NCBI GenBank assembly: GCA_016125585.1 | Contig: WGLL01000011.1 | Span: 1-64,000 of the forward strand | Length of the DNA stretch: 64,000 nt | Reading direction: 5' to 3' | DNA from: Caulobacter sp. | GTDB taxonomy: Bacteria > Pseudomonadota > Alphaproteobacteria > Caulobacterales > Caulobacteraceae | Shown here: piece after piece, positions 8,676 to 18,656 of the stretch | How the letters are laid out: every line of letters begins with the position of its first letter | Position numbering within the stretch: the stretch's first letter is position 1 | Translations under genes and position numbers: made by a program | The notes under the pieces: model-generated | Seen by the model: only the letters and a program-made list of their open reading frames with translations | Databases searched by the model: none | Told to the model about the DNA's origin: nothing

Positions 8676-11321
8676 ATGAAGAGCCTCAACGACATCCGCG
8701 CCACCTTCCTCGACTACTTCGGCGGCCACGGCCACGCCGTGATCCCGTCGGCGCCTCTGGTGCCGCGGGAAGATCCGACGCTGCTGTTCGTCAACGCCGG
8801 GATGGTGCCGTTCAAGAACGTCTTCACCGGCGCCGAGACCCCGGCCAGCCCGCGCGCCGCCAGCTCGCAGAAATGCGTCCGCGCCGGCGGCAAGCACAAC
8901 GACCTCGACAATGTCGGCTACACCGCCCGCCACCACACCTTTTTCGAGATGCTCGGCAACTTCTCGTTCGGCGACTACTTCAAGGCCGAGGCCATCGACC
9001 TGGCCTGGACCCTGCTGACGCGTGATTTCGGTCTGCCGAAGGACAAGCTGACCGTCACCGTCTATCACACCGACGATGAGGCGGCGGCCCTGTGGACGAA
9101 GATCGCCGGGCTGCCGGACGATCGCATCATCCGCATCCCCACCAACGACAATTTCTGGTCGATGGGCGACACCGGCCCCTGCGGCCCCTGTTCGGAGATC
9201 TTCTACGACCACGGCGAGCATATCTTCGGCGGTCCGCCCGGCAGTCCTGACGAGGACGGTGATCGCTTCGTCGAGATCTGGAACCTGGTCTTCATGCAGT
9301 TCGAACAGCATGCCGGCGGCGAGCGGACCAGCCTGCCCAAGCCCTCGATCGACACCGGCATGGGGCTGGAGCGGATCGCCGCGGTGATGCAGGGCGTCCA
9401 CGACAACTACGACACCGATCTGTTCAAGACCCTGATCGCCGCCTCGGTCGATCTTACCGGCGTCAAGGCCGAGGGCGATCGCGCGCCCAGCCACCGGGTC
9501 ATCGCCGACCATCTGCGCACCAGCGCCTTCCTGATCGCCGACGGCGTCACCCCGTCCAACGAGGGCCGGGGCTATGTGCTGCGCCGGATCATGCGCCGGG
9601 CCATGCGCCACGCCCATCTGCTGGGCGCCGACGACCCGCTGATGCACCGGTTGGTTCCGACCCTGACCGCCGAGATGGGCGGCGCCTATGGCGAGTTGCG
9701 CCGGGCCGAGGCCTCGATCATCGACACCCTGCGCCAGGAGGAGGAGCGCTTTCGCCGCACCCTCGGCCGCGGCATGGGCCTGCTCGACGAGGCGACAGCC
9801 AATCTGGGCCCGGGCGGCGTGCTGAGCGGCGAGGTGGCCTTCAAGCTCTATGACACCTACGGCTTCCCCCTCGACCTGACCCAGGACGCCGTTCGCGCCA
9901 AGGGACTGACGGTCGACACCGACGGCTTCGACGCGGAGATGGAAAAGCAGCGGGCCGGCAGCCGCGAGAACTGGAAGGGCTCAGGCCAGAAGGCCGCCGC
10001 CGCCAGCTGGTTCCAGGTCCGCGACGCGGTGGGGGCGACCGCCTTTACCGGCTATGACGATGTCGACGGGGCCGGCAAGGTCGTCGCCCTGGCGCTGGAG
10101 GGCGAGCCGGTCGACAAGGCCTCGGCCGGTCAGACGGTGCAGGCCGTCTTTGACCGCACTCCCTTCTATGCCGAGAGCGGCGGTCAGGCCGGCGACAAGG
10201 GCGCTGTCGAATGGACCGGCGGCTCGGCCCGGGTGCTGGACGTCCAGAAGCAGGCCGGAGATCTTCACGTCCACGACCTGGAGATTCTGTCGGGCGAACT
10301 GGCGCTGGGAACCCCGGCGTCGCTACACGTCGATCCGGCGGCGCGGCTGACGACCCGCTCCAACCACTCGGCCGCCCACCTGCTGCACGCGGCGCTGCGC
10401 AACGTTCTTGGCGAGCATGTCGCCCAGAAGGGCCAGATGGTCGACGGCGAGCGCCTGCGTTTCGACTTCAGCCATGGCGGCCCGCTGTCAGCGGATGAAA
10501 TCGCCCGGATCGAGGATGAGGTGAACGCCGTCATCCTGCAGAACGTCGCCGCCCGCACCGAGCTGATGGCCCCGGAAAAGGCCATCGAGGCCGGCGCCAT
10601 GGCGCTGTTTGGCGAGAAATACGGCGACGAGGTCCGGGTCCTGGCGCTGGGCGAGGCCCTGAACGGCGAGGGCAGCTATTCGGTCGAGCTGTGCGGCGGC
10701 ACCCATGTCGGCCGCACCGGCGATATCGGTCTGTTCAAGATCGTCTCCGAGCAGGGGGTGGCCGCCGGCATCCGCCGCATCGAGGGCCTGTCCGGCGAGG
10801 CGGCCCGCCGCTTCCTGCAGGATCAGGCCGGCGTCGCCCTGGGGCTGGCCGAGCGCTTCAAGGTGCCGGTGGCCGAGGTCGCCGCCCGGGTCGAGGCCCT
10901 CGACGCCCAGCGCCGCAGTCTGGAAAAGGCCCTGGCCGACGCCAAGAAGGCGCTGGCCCTTGGCGGCGGCGGCGCGGCCCAGGCGGGTCCCGAGGATGTC
11001 GGCGGGGTGGCCTTCATCGGCCGGGTGCTGGACGGGGTCGGCGGCAAGGACCTGCGCGGCCTGGTCGAGGACTTCCGAAAGCAGGTCGGCTCCGGCGTCG
11101 TGGCCCTGGTAGGAACCAGCGAGGGGAAGGCGGCGGTGGCCGTGGCGGTCAGCCCGGACCTGACGGACCGCTTCAATGCGGCCGCCCTGGCCAAGGCGGC
11201 GGTGATCGCCATGGGCGGCCAGGGCGCGGGCGGCAAGCCCGACTTCGCCCAGGGCGGCGCGCCGGATGACAGCAAGGCGGCCGAAGGCGTCGCCGCCGTC
11301 AAGGCTGGCTTGGCGGAGTAG
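8676..11321 (+). CDS. alaS: Alanyl-tRNA synthetase
   Basis: 881 residues, the usual AlaRS length. The N-terminus [20 protein letters not shown] is the canonical start of the class II catalytic core, so the ATG at 8676 is used rather than the in-frame ATG at 8577. The editing domain shows HSAAH and the zinc-binding CGGTH motif; the C-terminal oligomerisation part ends near residue 881. It charges tRNA-Ala with alanine and clears mischarged Ser/Gly. It follows recA in the same direction, but each has its own control signals. Confidence 0.98.
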   Translation: MKSLNDIRATFLDYFGGHGHAVIPSAPLVPREDPTLLFVNAGMVPFKNVFTGAETPASPRAASSQKCVRAGGKHNDLDNVGYTARHHTFFEMLGNFSFGDYFKAEAIDLAWTLLTRDFGLPKDKLTVTVYHTDDEAAALWTKIAGLPDDRIIRIPTNDNFWSMGDTGPCGPCSEIFYDHGEHIFGGPPGSPDEDGDRFVEIWNLVFMQFEQHAGGERTSLPKPSIDTGMGLERIAAVMQGVHDNYDTDLFKTLIAASVDLTGVKAEGDRAPSHRVIADHLRTSAFLIADGVTPSNEGRGYVLRRIMRRAMRHAHLLGADDPLMHRLVPTLTAEMGGAYGELRRAEASIIDTLRQEEERFRRTLGRGMGLLDEATANLGPGGVLSGEVAFKLYDTYGFPLDLTQDAVRAKGLTVDTDGFDAEMEKQRAGSRENWKGSGQKAAAASWFQVRDAVGATAFTGYDDVDGAGKVVALALEGEPVDKASAGQTVQAVFDRTPFYAESGGQAGDKGAVEWTGGSARVLDVQKQAGDLHVHDLEILSGELALGTPASLHVDPAARLTTRSNHSAAHLLHAALRNVLGEHVAQKGQMVDGERLRFDFSHGGPLSADEIARIEDEVNAVILQNVAARTELMAPEKAIEAGAMALFGEKYGDEVRVLALGEALNGEGSYSVELCGGTHVGRTGDIGLFKIVSEQGVAAGIRRIEGLSGEAARRFLQDQAGVALGLAERFKVPVAEVAARVEALDAQRRSLEKALADAKKALALGGGGAAQAGPEDVGGVAFIGRVLDGVGGKDLRGLVEDFRKQVGSGVVALVGTSEGKAAVAVAVSPDLTDRFNAAALAKAAVIAMGGQGAGGKPDFAQGGAPDDSKAAEGVAAVKAGLAE

Positions 11322-11341
11322 GGGAGGCTCTTATCGAAATC

Positions 11342-11400
11342 GCTCCCCCTCTGGGGGAGCTGTCAGCCGGCCGGCGGCCGGCTGACTGAAGGGGCAGCGC
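11342..11400. repeat. Palindromic intergenic repeat (CTCCCCCTCTGGGGGAG type)
   Basis: CTCCCCCT..AGGGGGAG-like hairpin followed by a GC-rich palindrome (GCCGGCCGGCGGCCGGC). A related half-copy is at 11501-11530 and others at 20699-20755 and 47297-47350. It probably acts as the transcription end of alaS. Confidence 0.6.
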
Positions 11401-11482
11401 AGGTCTTGCCGAGAGGGCCGCCGGCTGCGCACGGCTTGTCTTCGTCCATGGCCGGCGTTGCCCCCACCACCACCGGACCGGG

Positions 11483-11884
11483 TCAAGCCCGGCCCGGCGG
11501 TCCCCCGCCCCCAGAGGGGGCGGAATTTCCGCGCCGACTCCCGACCGCATCAAGTATGGCGTCGATGGCGCAAGCCATATCGGAAAGAACGACGCTGGCC
11601 GGGATGCGAAGAACCCGGATGCCGCGCCGGGCCAGCCAGCTGTCGCGGATGGCGTCATGGGTCCTCTGGTTGGTATCTCCGTGACTCTGGCCATCAATCT
11701 CGACGGCCAATTCCGCAGCGACACAATAGAAGTCGAGAACGTAGGGGCCCGCCGGATGCTGCCGGCGGAACTTCAGACCCTCAAGCTGCCGCCCGCGAAG
11801 CGCCTGCCAGAGGACGCCCTCCGGCAGGCTCGTCTTCGACCGCAACGCTCTTGCGAGAAATATCGTGTCGCGACGGGCGTCCAT
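11483..11884 (-). CDS. DUF559-family (Vsr/restriction-endonuclease-like) protein
   Basis: 133 residues from the ATG at 11884 (MDARRDTIFLARALR). The segment LRSKTSLPEGVLWQALRGRQL...KFRRQHPAGPYVLDFYCVAAELAVEIDGQSH...R..WLARRGIRVLRI is the DUF559 signature, a PD-(D/E)XK fold related to very-short-patch repair endonucleases; D, E and Q..H residues of the probable active site are seen. The last ~12 residues (SAPSGGGGPPGRA) are encoded by an intergenic repeat and look like a read-through extension. The start is 7 bases after the upstream VOC gene, suggesting a two-gene unit. Biological role of DUF559 proteins is not settled. Confidence 0.8.
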   Translation of the reverse strand: MDARRDTIFLARALRSKTSLPEGVLWQALRGRQLEGLKFRRQHPAGPYVLDFYCVAAELAVEIDGQSHGDTNQRTHDAIRDSWLARRGIRVLRIPASVVLSDMACAIDAILDAVGSRRGNSAPSGGGGPPGRA

Positions 11885-11891
11885 CTGCCCT

Positions 11892-12284
11892 TCACCCCGC
11901 CGCGAACACACAGAGCTTGTTGCCCACCGGGTCACGCAGATAGGCGGCATAGAATCCCGGCGTTTCAGGCGGACGGTTGCCCGGCGCGCCTTCATCGGTT
12001 CCGCCGGCGGCCAGGCCCGCCGCATGGGCGGCGTCGACCTCGGCCGGTGAGGCGGCCTGGTAGGCGATCATGATGCCGTTGCCGGCCCGGGCGGGTTGGC
12101 CGTCAAAGGGCGGGCAGATGGCGGTGTGGCAGTCGGTGAAACCCTCGCCGCCGCCCTTGGGACCATAGCCGATCCAGCCGCCGCCCTCGGTGCGGCGATC
12201 ACTGCCAAGCGCATCAAACAGGGCGTCGTAGAACCGGCCCGAGACCTCACTGTCCAGGGCGCCGATAGTGACATAGCCGATCAT
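11892..12284 (-). CDS. VOC superfamily (glyoxalase/bleomycin-resistance-like) protein
   Basis: 130 residues starting MIGYVTIGALDSEVSGRFYDALFDALGS, the first beta-alpha-beta module of the VOC fold, and ending in FYAAYLRDPVGNKLCVF, the closing module. Many alphaproteobacteria carry this type as a putative lactoylglutathione-lyase-like protein of unknown substrate. Preceded by AGGAGG-like bases (GGAGGAT). Cytosolic. Confidence 0.85.
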   Translation of the reverse strand: MIGYVTIGALDSEVSGRFYDALFDALGSDRRTEGGGWIGYGPKGGGEGFTDCHTAICPPFDGQPARAGNGIMIAYQAASPAEVDAAHAAGLAAGGTDEGAPGNRPPETPGFYAAYLRDPVGNKLCVFAAG

Positions 12285-12372
12285 GGGATCCTCCTTGTGT
12301 CGGGAGGATCACCCTAGGGCACGGAACGAACAAAGCAAGAACAAATACCGATGTTCGCACGCAAGGGCCGGG

Positions 12373-12936
12373 TCAGCGCTCGTCCGCGGGAAGTTGCACA
12401 TGGACCAGCTTCCAGACGAACAGCGCCCGGCGTTCAAAGGTCAGGACGGTGACCTTCTCCGGCTGGCCGGGCCGCTTGACGGCCAGCCGCACCCGCTCGG
12501 TCCCGAAATAGTCGAGCCCCGGCCAGGGGCCGCTGACCAGGGCCTTGGCCGTGCCGGTCATGCTGCGGTCGGGGGCGGCGGCCGGCGGGCCATGGCCGGG
12601 CTGATAGCCGCGGACGATGTCGCCCAGTCCCCGGACGGTGATGTAGCGCTCGACCTTCGGTTCGGTCGGCGCGACCTCCTTCCAGGCCCGCTTCACGGCG
12701 CCGATCGGATCCTGCCAGATGGTCGGGGTTTCGGCGGTGCGCGCCGCGTCGGGATCGAGCTGCCCGTCCAGGCTCTTGCGGACGGCGGCGAAGTCGACGA
12801 GGTCGTTGATCGCCGCGACATCCTCCGCCGCGGTCGCGGCCCGCAGGGCGCGATAGCTGTTGAAGGGCGCGGCCACAAAGGCGATGGCGAAGATCGCCAG
12901 GGCCAGCAGGACGATCCGGAAGAGGTTGTTACGCAT
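12373..12936 (-). CDS. DUF2939 family membrane-anchored protein
   Basis: 187 residues. An N-terminal membrane segment (LFRIVLLALAIFAIAFVAAPF) is followed by the DUF2939 pattern NSYRALRAATAAEDVAAINDLVDFAAVRKSLDGQL and a C-terminal beta-rich part ending FVWKLVHVQLP. The bulk probably faces the periplasm. Function of the family is unknown. It is separate from its neighbours by about 100 bases on each side. Confidence 0.75.
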   Translation of the reverse strand: MRNNLFRIVLLALAIFAIAFVAAPFNSYRALRAATAAEDVAAINDLVDFAAVRKSLDGQLDPDAARTAETPTIWQDPIGAVKRAWKEVAPTEPKVERYITVRGLGDIVRGYQPGHGPPAAAPDRSMTGTAKALVSGPWPGLDYFGTERVRLAVKRPGQPEKVTVLTFERRALFVWKLVHVQLPADER

Positions 12937-13059
12937 GGGGTCTCACCAGGGAAGCGCCATCTGAACACCATACCCGGGTCCGGAGGCAAGCGGTCTCAAC
13001 CGCGGCGCGGTCCGCGCCTGCGGCGGTCAAGGCGGGGGCGGGTGGGCTGGATAAGCCGC

Positions 13060-13668
13060 CTAGGGCTTGCAGCGGGCCTCGCTGGCGCCGTCAGCGCAGA
13101 GGAACACGCTGTCGGTCAGATAGGCGTTGGCCGCCGCCTCGTCCTTGATCAGGGCCAGGGCGCGATCCTTGTCCTCGGCGCCGAAGGCCAGGGTTCCGGC
13201 GACCTTGGTGGGCGGAACGCGAAACTCGCGCTGGATCACATACATGGCGTCCTTGCCCTGGATCATCTTGATGAAGATGTGCGCGCCGTCCGGCTTGCCG
13301 AGCTGGTGGCCGCAGTAGATCTGGCCATAGGCGACCTTGTATCCGCCTTCCTCCCGGTCCACCGGGCCATTCACCGAAACGCCCTCGCAGGCATAGGAAA
13401 CCCCGCTGATCATGGCCTTCATGAAAGTGGCCGGCGGCAGGGTGCGACTTTCCGGGAAGGCCTGGACGATCAGCATGTCCTGGTAGTCGTCGACCGTCTG
13501 ATCGACCGGCACATATTCCTGCAGCATCATCCGGCCCTGGCGCTGGTCGGTAGCCAGGGTCCAGGGGATCTCGGCGGGGTAGGGGGCGACCACCAGCCGT
13601 TCTGCCGCCGAGGCGGCGGCGGGAAGCAGAAGGGCGAGGGCGACCAGCGCCACGGACATCGACTTCAC
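13060..13668 (-). CDS. Secreted hypothetical protein
   Basis: About 202 residues from the GTG at 13668, chosen because GAGG lies 7 bases upstream; an in-frame ATG at 13689 has no ribosome site. The start VKSMSVALVALALLLPAAA with ASAAE is a clear signal peptide. Four or five cysteines (YACEGV, IYCGHQ, FLCADG, EARCKP) suggest disulphides in the periplasm. No family recognised and no catalytic motif seen. Confidence 0.7.
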   Translation of the reverse strand: MKSMSVALVALALLLPAAASAAERLVVAPYPAEIPWTLATDQRQGRMMLQEYVPVDQTVDDYQDMLIVQAFPESRTLPPATFMKAMISGVSYACEGVSVNGPVDREEGGYKVAYGQIYCGHQLGKPDGAHIFIKMIQGKDAMYVIQREFRVPPTKVAGTLAFGAEDKDRALALIKDEAAANAYLTDSVFLCADGASEARCKP

Positions 13669-13761
13669 GGGTTTGCCTCGATCAACCATTGGGTGGGTCA
13701 GGCTACAGCGGGTTGCGTCAGGCGAGAAGGGCGCCCGCCCCGGCCGCCTAACGGGCGCAAG

Positions 13762-13795
13762 AAAAAGGGGCGGATGGTTTCCCACCCGCCCCCTT
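13762..13795 (-). terminator. Rho-independent terminator of icd
   Basis: On the minus strand a G-rich stem (GGGGGCGGGTGGG) pairs with CCATCCGCCCC around AAA and is followed by TTTTTCTTG. It is 30 bases after the icd stop. Confidence 0.85.
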
Positions 13796-13824
13796 GCTGT
13801 TGGTCTCGTCGTCGTCGGTCAGGC

Positions 13825-15039
13825 TCAGGCCTTCATGGCCTTCTGCAGGTTCTCATCGACCTTGTCGAGGAAGCCCTCGGTGGTCAGCCAGCTCTGCTTG
13901 TCGCCGACCAGCAGCGCCAGATCCTTGGTCATGAAGCCGCTTTCGACGGTGTCGACGCAGACCTTTTCCAGGGTGTGGGCGAAGGCGGCCAGATCGGCGT
14001 TGTCGTCCAGCTTGGCGCGGTGCGCCAGGCCACGGGTCCAGGCGAAGATCGAGGCGATCGAGTTGGTCGAGGTCGACTGGCCCTTCTGGTGCTGGCGGTA
14101 GTGGCGGGTGACGGTCCCGTGGGCGGCTTCGGCTTCCACCGTCTGGCCGTCCGGGGTCATCAGCACGCTGGTCATCAGGCCCAGCGAGCCGAAGCCCTGG
14201 GCGACGATGTCCGACTGCACGTCGCCGTCGTAGTTCTTGCAGGCCCAAACGTAGCCGCCCGACCACTTCAGGGCCGAGGCCACCATGTCGTCGATCAGCC
14301 GGTGCTCATAGGTCAGGCCCTTGGCGTCGAACTGGGCCTTGTACTCGGCGTCGAAGATCTCCTGGAAGATGTCCTTGAAGCGACCGTCATAGGCTTTGAG
14401 GATGGTGTTCTTGGTCGACAGATAGACCGGATAGTTGCGGGTCAGGCCGTAGGCGAAGCTGGCCCGGGCGAAGTCGCGGATCGAGTCGTCGAGGTTGTAC
14501 ATGGCCATGGCGACGCCGGAGCCGGGCGCATCGAAGACGTCGTGCTCGATGACCGTGCCGTCCTCGCCGACGAACTTGATGGTCAGCTTGCCGGCGCCGG
14601 GGAACAGGAAGTCGGTGGCGCGGTACTGGTCGCCGAAGGCGTGACGGCCGACGATGATCGGCTGGGTCCAGCCGGGCACCAGGCGCGGCACGTTCTGGCA
14701 GATGATCGGCTCGCGGAAGATGACGCCGCCGAGGATGTTGCGGATCGTGCCGTTGGGGCTGCGCCACATCTTCTTCAGGCCGAATTCCTCGACCCGCTGC
14801 TCGTCGGGGGTGATGGTGGCGCATTTGACGGCTACGCCGTGACGCTTGGTGGCGTTGGCGGCGTCGATGGTCACCTGGTCGTCGGTCGCATCGCGGTGCT
14901 CGATCGACAGGTCGTAGTAGTCCAGGTCGAGGTCGAGGTAGGGGAAGATCAGCTTGTCTTTGATGAGCTTCCAGATGATGCGGGTCATTTCATCGCCGTC
15001 CATGTCGACGACGGGATTGGCGACCTTGATCTTGGCCAT
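13825..15039 (-). CDS. icd: NADP-dependent isocitrate dehydrogenase
   Basis: 404 residues from the ATG at 15039 ([20 protein letters not shown]). The length and the sequence ([60 protein letters not shown]) are those of the subfamily II, eukaryote-like IDH rather than the E. coli type. It oxidatively decarboxylates isocitrate to 2-oxoglutarate in the TCA cycle. The same frame stays open upstream to 15426 but that part overlaps the divergent TetR gene and lacks homology. A strong terminator follows. Confidence 0.97.
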   Translation of the reverse strand: MAKIKVANPVVDMDGDEMTRIIWKLIKDKLIFPYLDLDLDYYDLSIEHRDATDDQVTIDAANATKRHGVAVKCATITPDEQRVEEFGLKKMWRSPNGTIRNILGGVIFREPIICQNVPRLVPGWTQPIIVGRHAFGDQYRATDFLFPGAGKLTIKFVGEDGTVIEHDVFDAPGSGVAMAMYNLDDSIRDFARASFAYGLTRNYPVYLSTKNTILKAYDGRFKDIFQEIFDAEYKAQFDAKGLTYEHRLIDDMVASALKWSGGYVWACKNYDGDVQSDIVAQGFGSLGLMTSVLMTPDGQTVEAEAAHGTVTRHYRQHQKGQSTSTNSIASIFAWTRGLAHRAKLDDNADLAAFAHTLEKVCVDTVESGFMTKDLALLVGDKQSWLTTEGFLDKVDENLQKAMKA

Positions 15040-15201
15040 GGGTGGGGGTTCTCCCGAGGGGTTGGCGCGCTGGGGGCGGGCGGACACAGGCCGCGTCGCT
15101 TCGCGCGAGGCGTGAGGGCTATAGCCGCAATTGCGCGGGACGGAAACAGGCCGGGGACCAGAGTCTTCGACCCCGGGGCCGACGCATAGTAGAAGAGCGA
15201 C

Positions 15202-15795
15202 ATGAGTGAGACGACCGACGCCCATCGCGCCGCGTCCTCCGATGAGGAGGCCATCCTCGCCGCCGCCCGCCATGTCTTTACCGAGCGCGGGTTCGAGGCG
15301 GCGACCTTCGCCGAACTGGCCGCGGCCGCCGGGATGTCGCAGGCGGCCCTGGCAAAGCGGCATGCCGACAAGCTGGCCCTGTTCACCGCGGTTCTGGTCT
15401 CGCTGGAACAGGCCCTGGACTCCCATTGCCGGGCCGCGTCATCGGCCGCCTTCGGCCGACCGATGGACATCTTCATGGCGGGATGCCGGGCCGCGGCCGA
15501 ATTCGCCGGACGACGGGATTTTGCCCGCATCGTGATGATCGAGGGCCCGGCCGTGCTGGGCGAGGAAGCCTGGTTGCAGATTGACCATGGCCTGGGTCTG
15601 CCGACCCTTGCCAACGGCCTGCGCTATCTCAACCCGTCGGTGACCGAGGCGGCGCTGAAGCCGATGTCGCTGATGATCATGGGGGCAATGAACGAGCTCA
15701 TCCTGGCCCTGGCCCGAGGCGACGAGGGAGTCGAGATCGATTCCAGCCTGGCGGTGCTGGAAAGCCTGCTTCGAACCTGGGCCGAGCCGCGCTAG
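15202..15795 (+). CDS. TetR family transcriptional regulator
   Basis: 197 residues. The N-terminal helix-turn-helix reads [45 protein letters not shown] (TetR_N, residues about 17-62); the rest is an all-helical ligand and dimer domain. It is divergent from icd with 162 bases between starts, so it may control itself or icd. Ligand unknown. Confidence 0.85.
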   Translation: MSETTDAHRAASSDEEAILAAARHVFTERGFEAATFAELAAAAGMSQAALAKRHADKLALFTAVLVSLEQALDSHCRAASSAAFGRPMDIFMAGCRAAAEFAGRRDFARIVMIEGPAVLGEEAWLQIDHGLGLPTLANGLRYLNPSVTEAALKPMSLMIMGAMNELILALARGDEGVEIDSSLAVLESLLRTWAEPR

Positions 15796-15805
15796 CCGCC
15801 GCCCG

Positions 15806-16525
15806 TTACGGCGATTTGAAACTGCCGGGCAGCAGGCGCTCGTAGACCTCGTGGACGGCGCCGTAGCATTCGCAGGCCGCGGCCTCGAGGCCGGCCCGGT
15901 CGAGAATGTCGACGATCCCGCGGCGGTAGCGGATCAATTCGCGCTGCTGCAGTGCGCCGGCGACGGCGGTGACGGTCGTTCGCTGAACCCCCAGCATGTC
16001 GGCGAGGAATTCCTGGGTCAGGGTAACGGTGTCGGCGTCGATCCGGTCGCGGCAGGACAGCAGCCAGCGGCAGAACCTCGCCTCGACCGAATGCAGGGCG
16101 TTGCAGGCCACCGACTGGATGACGTGGCCGAACATGGCCTCGCCGTAGCGATCGACCAGTTCGGTCAGATGGGGGCTCTGTTTGCAGATGCGGCCAAGCT
16201 GGGCGGCGGGAATACGCGAGGCGTCGCCGGAAATCTGCACGATCAGGCGCGACAGCGATTCCCGCGGTTGCCGGGCGGCCGCGAGGCCCACGGCGCCTTC
16301 CCGGCCGATGGTCATGGATTCGATGGCTGCGCCGCTGTCGAGCAGGGTCATCATCGAGACGACGCAGTCGTGCGGAAAGTAGACGGTGTCGATGACGTCG
16401 CCCGGCTCGTACAGCAACCGACCCTTCTCCAGGTAGACTGGGTTAAGGTGCGGCGTCAGCTTTTCGAGGTCGTCCGGCGACAGTCCGGTAAGCAAACGGT
16501 TTTCCAAGCGCAACAGGCTCTTCAT
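15806..16525 (-). CDS. Crp/Fnr family transcriptional regulator
   Basis: 239 residues. A cyclic-nucleotide-binding-type beta-roll covers about residues 15-130 (LEKGRLLYEPGDVIDTVYFPHDCVVSM), then a dimer helix and a Crp-type winged helix with QEFLADMLGVQRTTVTAVAGAL as the recognition segment. No FNR-type cysteine cluster at the N-terminus, so oxygen sensing through Fe-S is unlikely. Related to the small Crp-like regulators common in Caulobacter and rhizobia. Its stop is 10 bases from the convergent TetR stop. Confidence 0.85.
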   Translation of the reverse strand: MKSLLRLENRLLTGLSPDDLEKLTPHLNPVYLEKGRLLYEPGDVIDTVYFPHDCVVSMMTLLDSGAAIESMTIGREGAVGLAAARQPRESLSRLIVQISGDASRIPAAQLGRICKQSPHLTELVDRYGEAMFGHVIQSVACNALHSVEARFCRWLLSCRDRIDADTVTLTQEFLADMLGVQRTTVTAVAGALQQRELIRYRRGIVDILDRAGLEAAACECYGAVHEVYERLLPGSFKSP

Positions 16526-16688
16526 GGCGAATCAAAACGCCGGTCAGCCGGCCTGGTTGCAAACTAACGGGAAGAAGAGCCGCCCACTGTCAGATGGGCG
16601 ACATAGTCTCAAACGGGTATCGGCGTTATTTCCGGAGGTGCATAAGCTTGAAGCGGGCCGGACTTTTTTTGACTGTTCCTGACCTGGC

Positions 16689-16741
16689 GCGAGGTCCCGA
16701 TGATCTGAGGCCACTCTGTGTCAGACTGTTCGGGACCTCGC
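16689..16741. other. Long imperfect inverted repeat / possible structured RNA
   Basis: Two 12-base arms (GCGAGGTCCCGA at 16689-16700; TCGGGACCTCGC at 16730-16741) are exact reverse complements, and an inner TCTGA/TCAGA pair (16704-16708, 16721-16725) extends the stem. The sequence GACTGTTC occurs both before the left arm and just inside the right arm. A run of seven T lies upstream at about 16664-16670, on the wrong side for termination of the minus-strand gene. It lies 33 bases past the stop of the oxidase-like gene. Could be a processed 3' end, a small RNA or a mobile-palindrome relic. Confidence 0.4.
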
Positions 16742-16773
16742 AGGTGGAAGTTATTTGAACCCTTGGTCGGGGA

Positions 16774-17280
16774 TCAATTCAGGGAGACGTCCGTGCGGCC
16801 GCCGAGGTCCGGCATGTTGCCGGTGGCATTGGCCTTGGCGACCTCCCAGAGATAGCGCACCGGGCCGACCTCGCTGATCCAGACCCGGGCCTCGTGACAC
16901 TGCAGCCGCAGCAGCCGCAGGTCGGGGTCATCCTTGCCCTCGGGATACCAGGCCGCGACCATCGGGTTCCAGAACCGTTCGATGGTGTCGCGATCCATTT
17001 CGACCGTCATGTCGCCGGCGATGCAGGCCTGAAACTCGCGGTCCCTGGCCTGCATGACGAACATCGCTTGCCGCGCCCCATGGCTGGCGTCGCGGGCCAG
17101 GTCGGTCTCGGCGCGGGTGTAGAACCAGATCTCGCCGCTCTCGGGATCGGCGAAGGCGGTCATCGGCTGGAAGTGCTGCGGCTCGCCGTCGACAATGGCC
17201 AGCATGCCAAGGCCGGCCTTGCCGATCTCGGCCCAGAGGCGCTTGGCGACGTCCTTGTCGCTGTCGGTGTCGGTGCTCAT
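16774..17280 (-). CDS. Pyridoxamine 5'-phosphate oxidase-fold general stress protein
   Basis: 168 residues. GLGMLAIVDGEPQHFQPMTAFADPESGEIWFYT is the split-barrel flavin-binding fold of the YdcF/general-stress-26 type, and W..PMVAAWYPEGKDDPDLRLLRLQCHEARVWI is typical of the alphaproteobacterial members. Likely binds FMN or F420-like cofactor; reaction unknown. Preceded by GGAG 6 bases before the ATG. Confidence 0.85.
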   Translation of the reverse strand: MSTDTDSDKDVAKRLWAEIGKAGLGMLAIVDGEPQHFQPMTAFADPESGEIWFYTRAETDLARDASHGARQAMFVMQARDREFQACIAGDMTVEMDRDTIERFWNPMVAAWYPEGKDDPDLRLLRLQCHEARVWISEVGPVRYLWEVAKANATGNMPDLGGRTDVSLN

Positions 17281-17356
17281 GAGGGGCTCCTGCGTTCGAG
17301 GGGGAGGCAGGAAAACCCTTCAGAGCGGCGCGACGTTCCCTTGCGCCGCCGCCGCC

Positions 17357-18307
17357 CTAGCGCGGACTGGCGAAGGCCGAGCTGATCCAGCCGCGATTGC
17401 CGTTCTCGTCGTCCACTTCCATCCACACCCCGTTGCGGGCGCCGGTGGGATAGACCAGCACGCCCTGGGCCAGGGTCAGCACGGCCTTGGCCTGGGGCGA
17501 GGGGCTCTGGCGCATCACCACCGCCTTGGTGGTCACCTGGGCGACCGGTCCGGCATTGGCCTTGGCCTCGGTCGTGCCGGCGACGCCGCCGGCCTGGATG
17601 TAGTTCACCAGATCAACGAAGGCGTTGAAGTAGGCGGCGCTGATGATCTTGCCGATGTCGGTGTCGCTGTAGCCGCCGCCGACCGCGCCGATCAGACCGC
17701 CAAGCCCGCCAGCCCCGCCGCCGGCGGCAAAGCTGATGTCGCGCTTCTGGGCGGTGCCCTCGGCGACATAGACCTGTTCGGTGGTGCGGCTGTCGACGAG
17801 GGTGATCAGCGCCTGGGCTTCCATGTTGCGGGTGCGCAGGCCCCCGACCAGGCCGCCGGCCTTGCCGCCGATCAGCCCGCCGACCACCCCGGCCACGGCG
17901 CCGCCGCCGGTGTTGTCATCGGCGTTGGCCAGATCGGGAATGATGAAGTAATCGGCCGCCTTGACCTGGCCGCGACCGATCTGGCTGTCGCGCCGAAGTT
18001 CGCCGCTGTCGCCCAGCGCCCGCTCGCCCTTGCGCATCTCCAGACCCGCGCCGCGGTCGACGACCCGCAGGCAGTTGGAGCGCGAGGCGAACAGCTTCAG
18101 CAGCTTCTCGGGGCTGGAGAGGCCGTAGGAGCGCCACCACTGGATTTCCGGCTCCTGGATCGCCACGGTGGCGATGGGCTGGGCGCAGTGGGGCAATTCC
18201 GGCGTCGCCGCCTTGGGCGCGGGCTTGGCGCCGTACTGGGCGTAGGCCGGCGCCGACAGGGCGACGGTCATGCCGATGGCGACGAGCGTGCTGACGAGTT
18301 TGCGCAT
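17357..18307 (-). CDS. CsgG-like exported protein with C-terminal SH3-like segment
   Basis: 316 residues from the ATG at 18307. Signal peptide MRKLVSTLVAIGMTVALSA then PAYAQ. The central part, with AADYFIIPDLANAD, a glycine-rich GGGAVAGVVGGLIGGKAGGLVGG stretch and ALITLVDSRTTEQVYVAEG, resembles the CsgG/HfaB curli-type assembly family, but there is no lipobox cysteine, so it is probably soluble or glycine-zipper membrane-associated. The last ~60 residues (VTTKAVVMRQSPSPQAKAVLTLAQGVLVYPTG...NRGWISSAF) form a bacterial SH3-like domain. Role in surface structures is inferred only. Confidence 0.65.
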   Translation of the reverse strand: MRKLVSTLVAIGMTVALSAPAYAQYGAKPAPKAATPELPHCAQPIATVAIQEPEIQWWRSYGLSSPEKLLKLFASRSNCLRVVDRGAGLEMRKGERALGDSGELRRDSQIGRGQVKAADYFIIPDLANADDNTGGGAVAGVVGGLIGGKAGGLVGGLRTRNMEAQALITLVDSRTTEQVYVAEGTAQKRDISFAAGGGAGGLGGLIGAVGGGYSDTDIGKIISAAYFNAFVDLVNYIQAGGVAGTTEAKANAGPVAQVTTKAVVMRQSPSPQAKAVLTLAQGVLVYPTGARNGVWMEVDDENGNRGWISSAFASPR

Positions 18308-18489
18308 GGCGAAGCTCCCGAACCGGTTGTTTCGCCGACGGTAGCGTTTGGCGTAACGCGGATCAATGAGCGGCGCCGGGTTGGCCCGTGAAGTTTTGGC
18401 GATTGGGGCGGAGAAGGGGGCGCGCGCCACTTGCCGGCCCGCCAATGGTCGTCAGCTTTCAGCCACCCCATTCATCACCCAACCCAACC

Positions 18490-18600
18490 GTCACCACCGG
18501 ACTTGTTCCGGTGGTCCATTGACGCGAGCGGTTGAAGGTATCGCGCTAAATCATCCATCGCCGGACGCTTATGGACCACCGGAACAAGTCCGGTGGTGAC
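18490..18600. repeat. Pair of 30-bp palindromic repeats in inverted orientation
   Basis: Bases 18490-18519 are the exact reverse complement of 18571-18600, with 51 bases between. Each arm also folds on itself through CCACCGGA...TCCGGTGG. The 349-base gap 18308-18656 holds this element and no gene. This is a REP-doublet arrangement and may protect or end transcripts from the acyl-CoA dehydrogenase gene. Confidence 0.75.
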
Positions 18601-18656
18601 GGGGGTTTGAAGGAGAGAGGGAGACCGTGGCAGCCGCCGTCCGGGGCGGTGCGTCC

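Noticed and set aside
12283-15189. 968-codon plus-strand frame opposite DUF2939, secreted protein and icd
   Set aside because: Shadow frame crossing three minus-strand genes and their intergenic signals.
15040-15426. N-terminal extension of isocitrate dehydrogenase
   Set aside because: It overlaps the divergent TetR gene and adds no family sequence.
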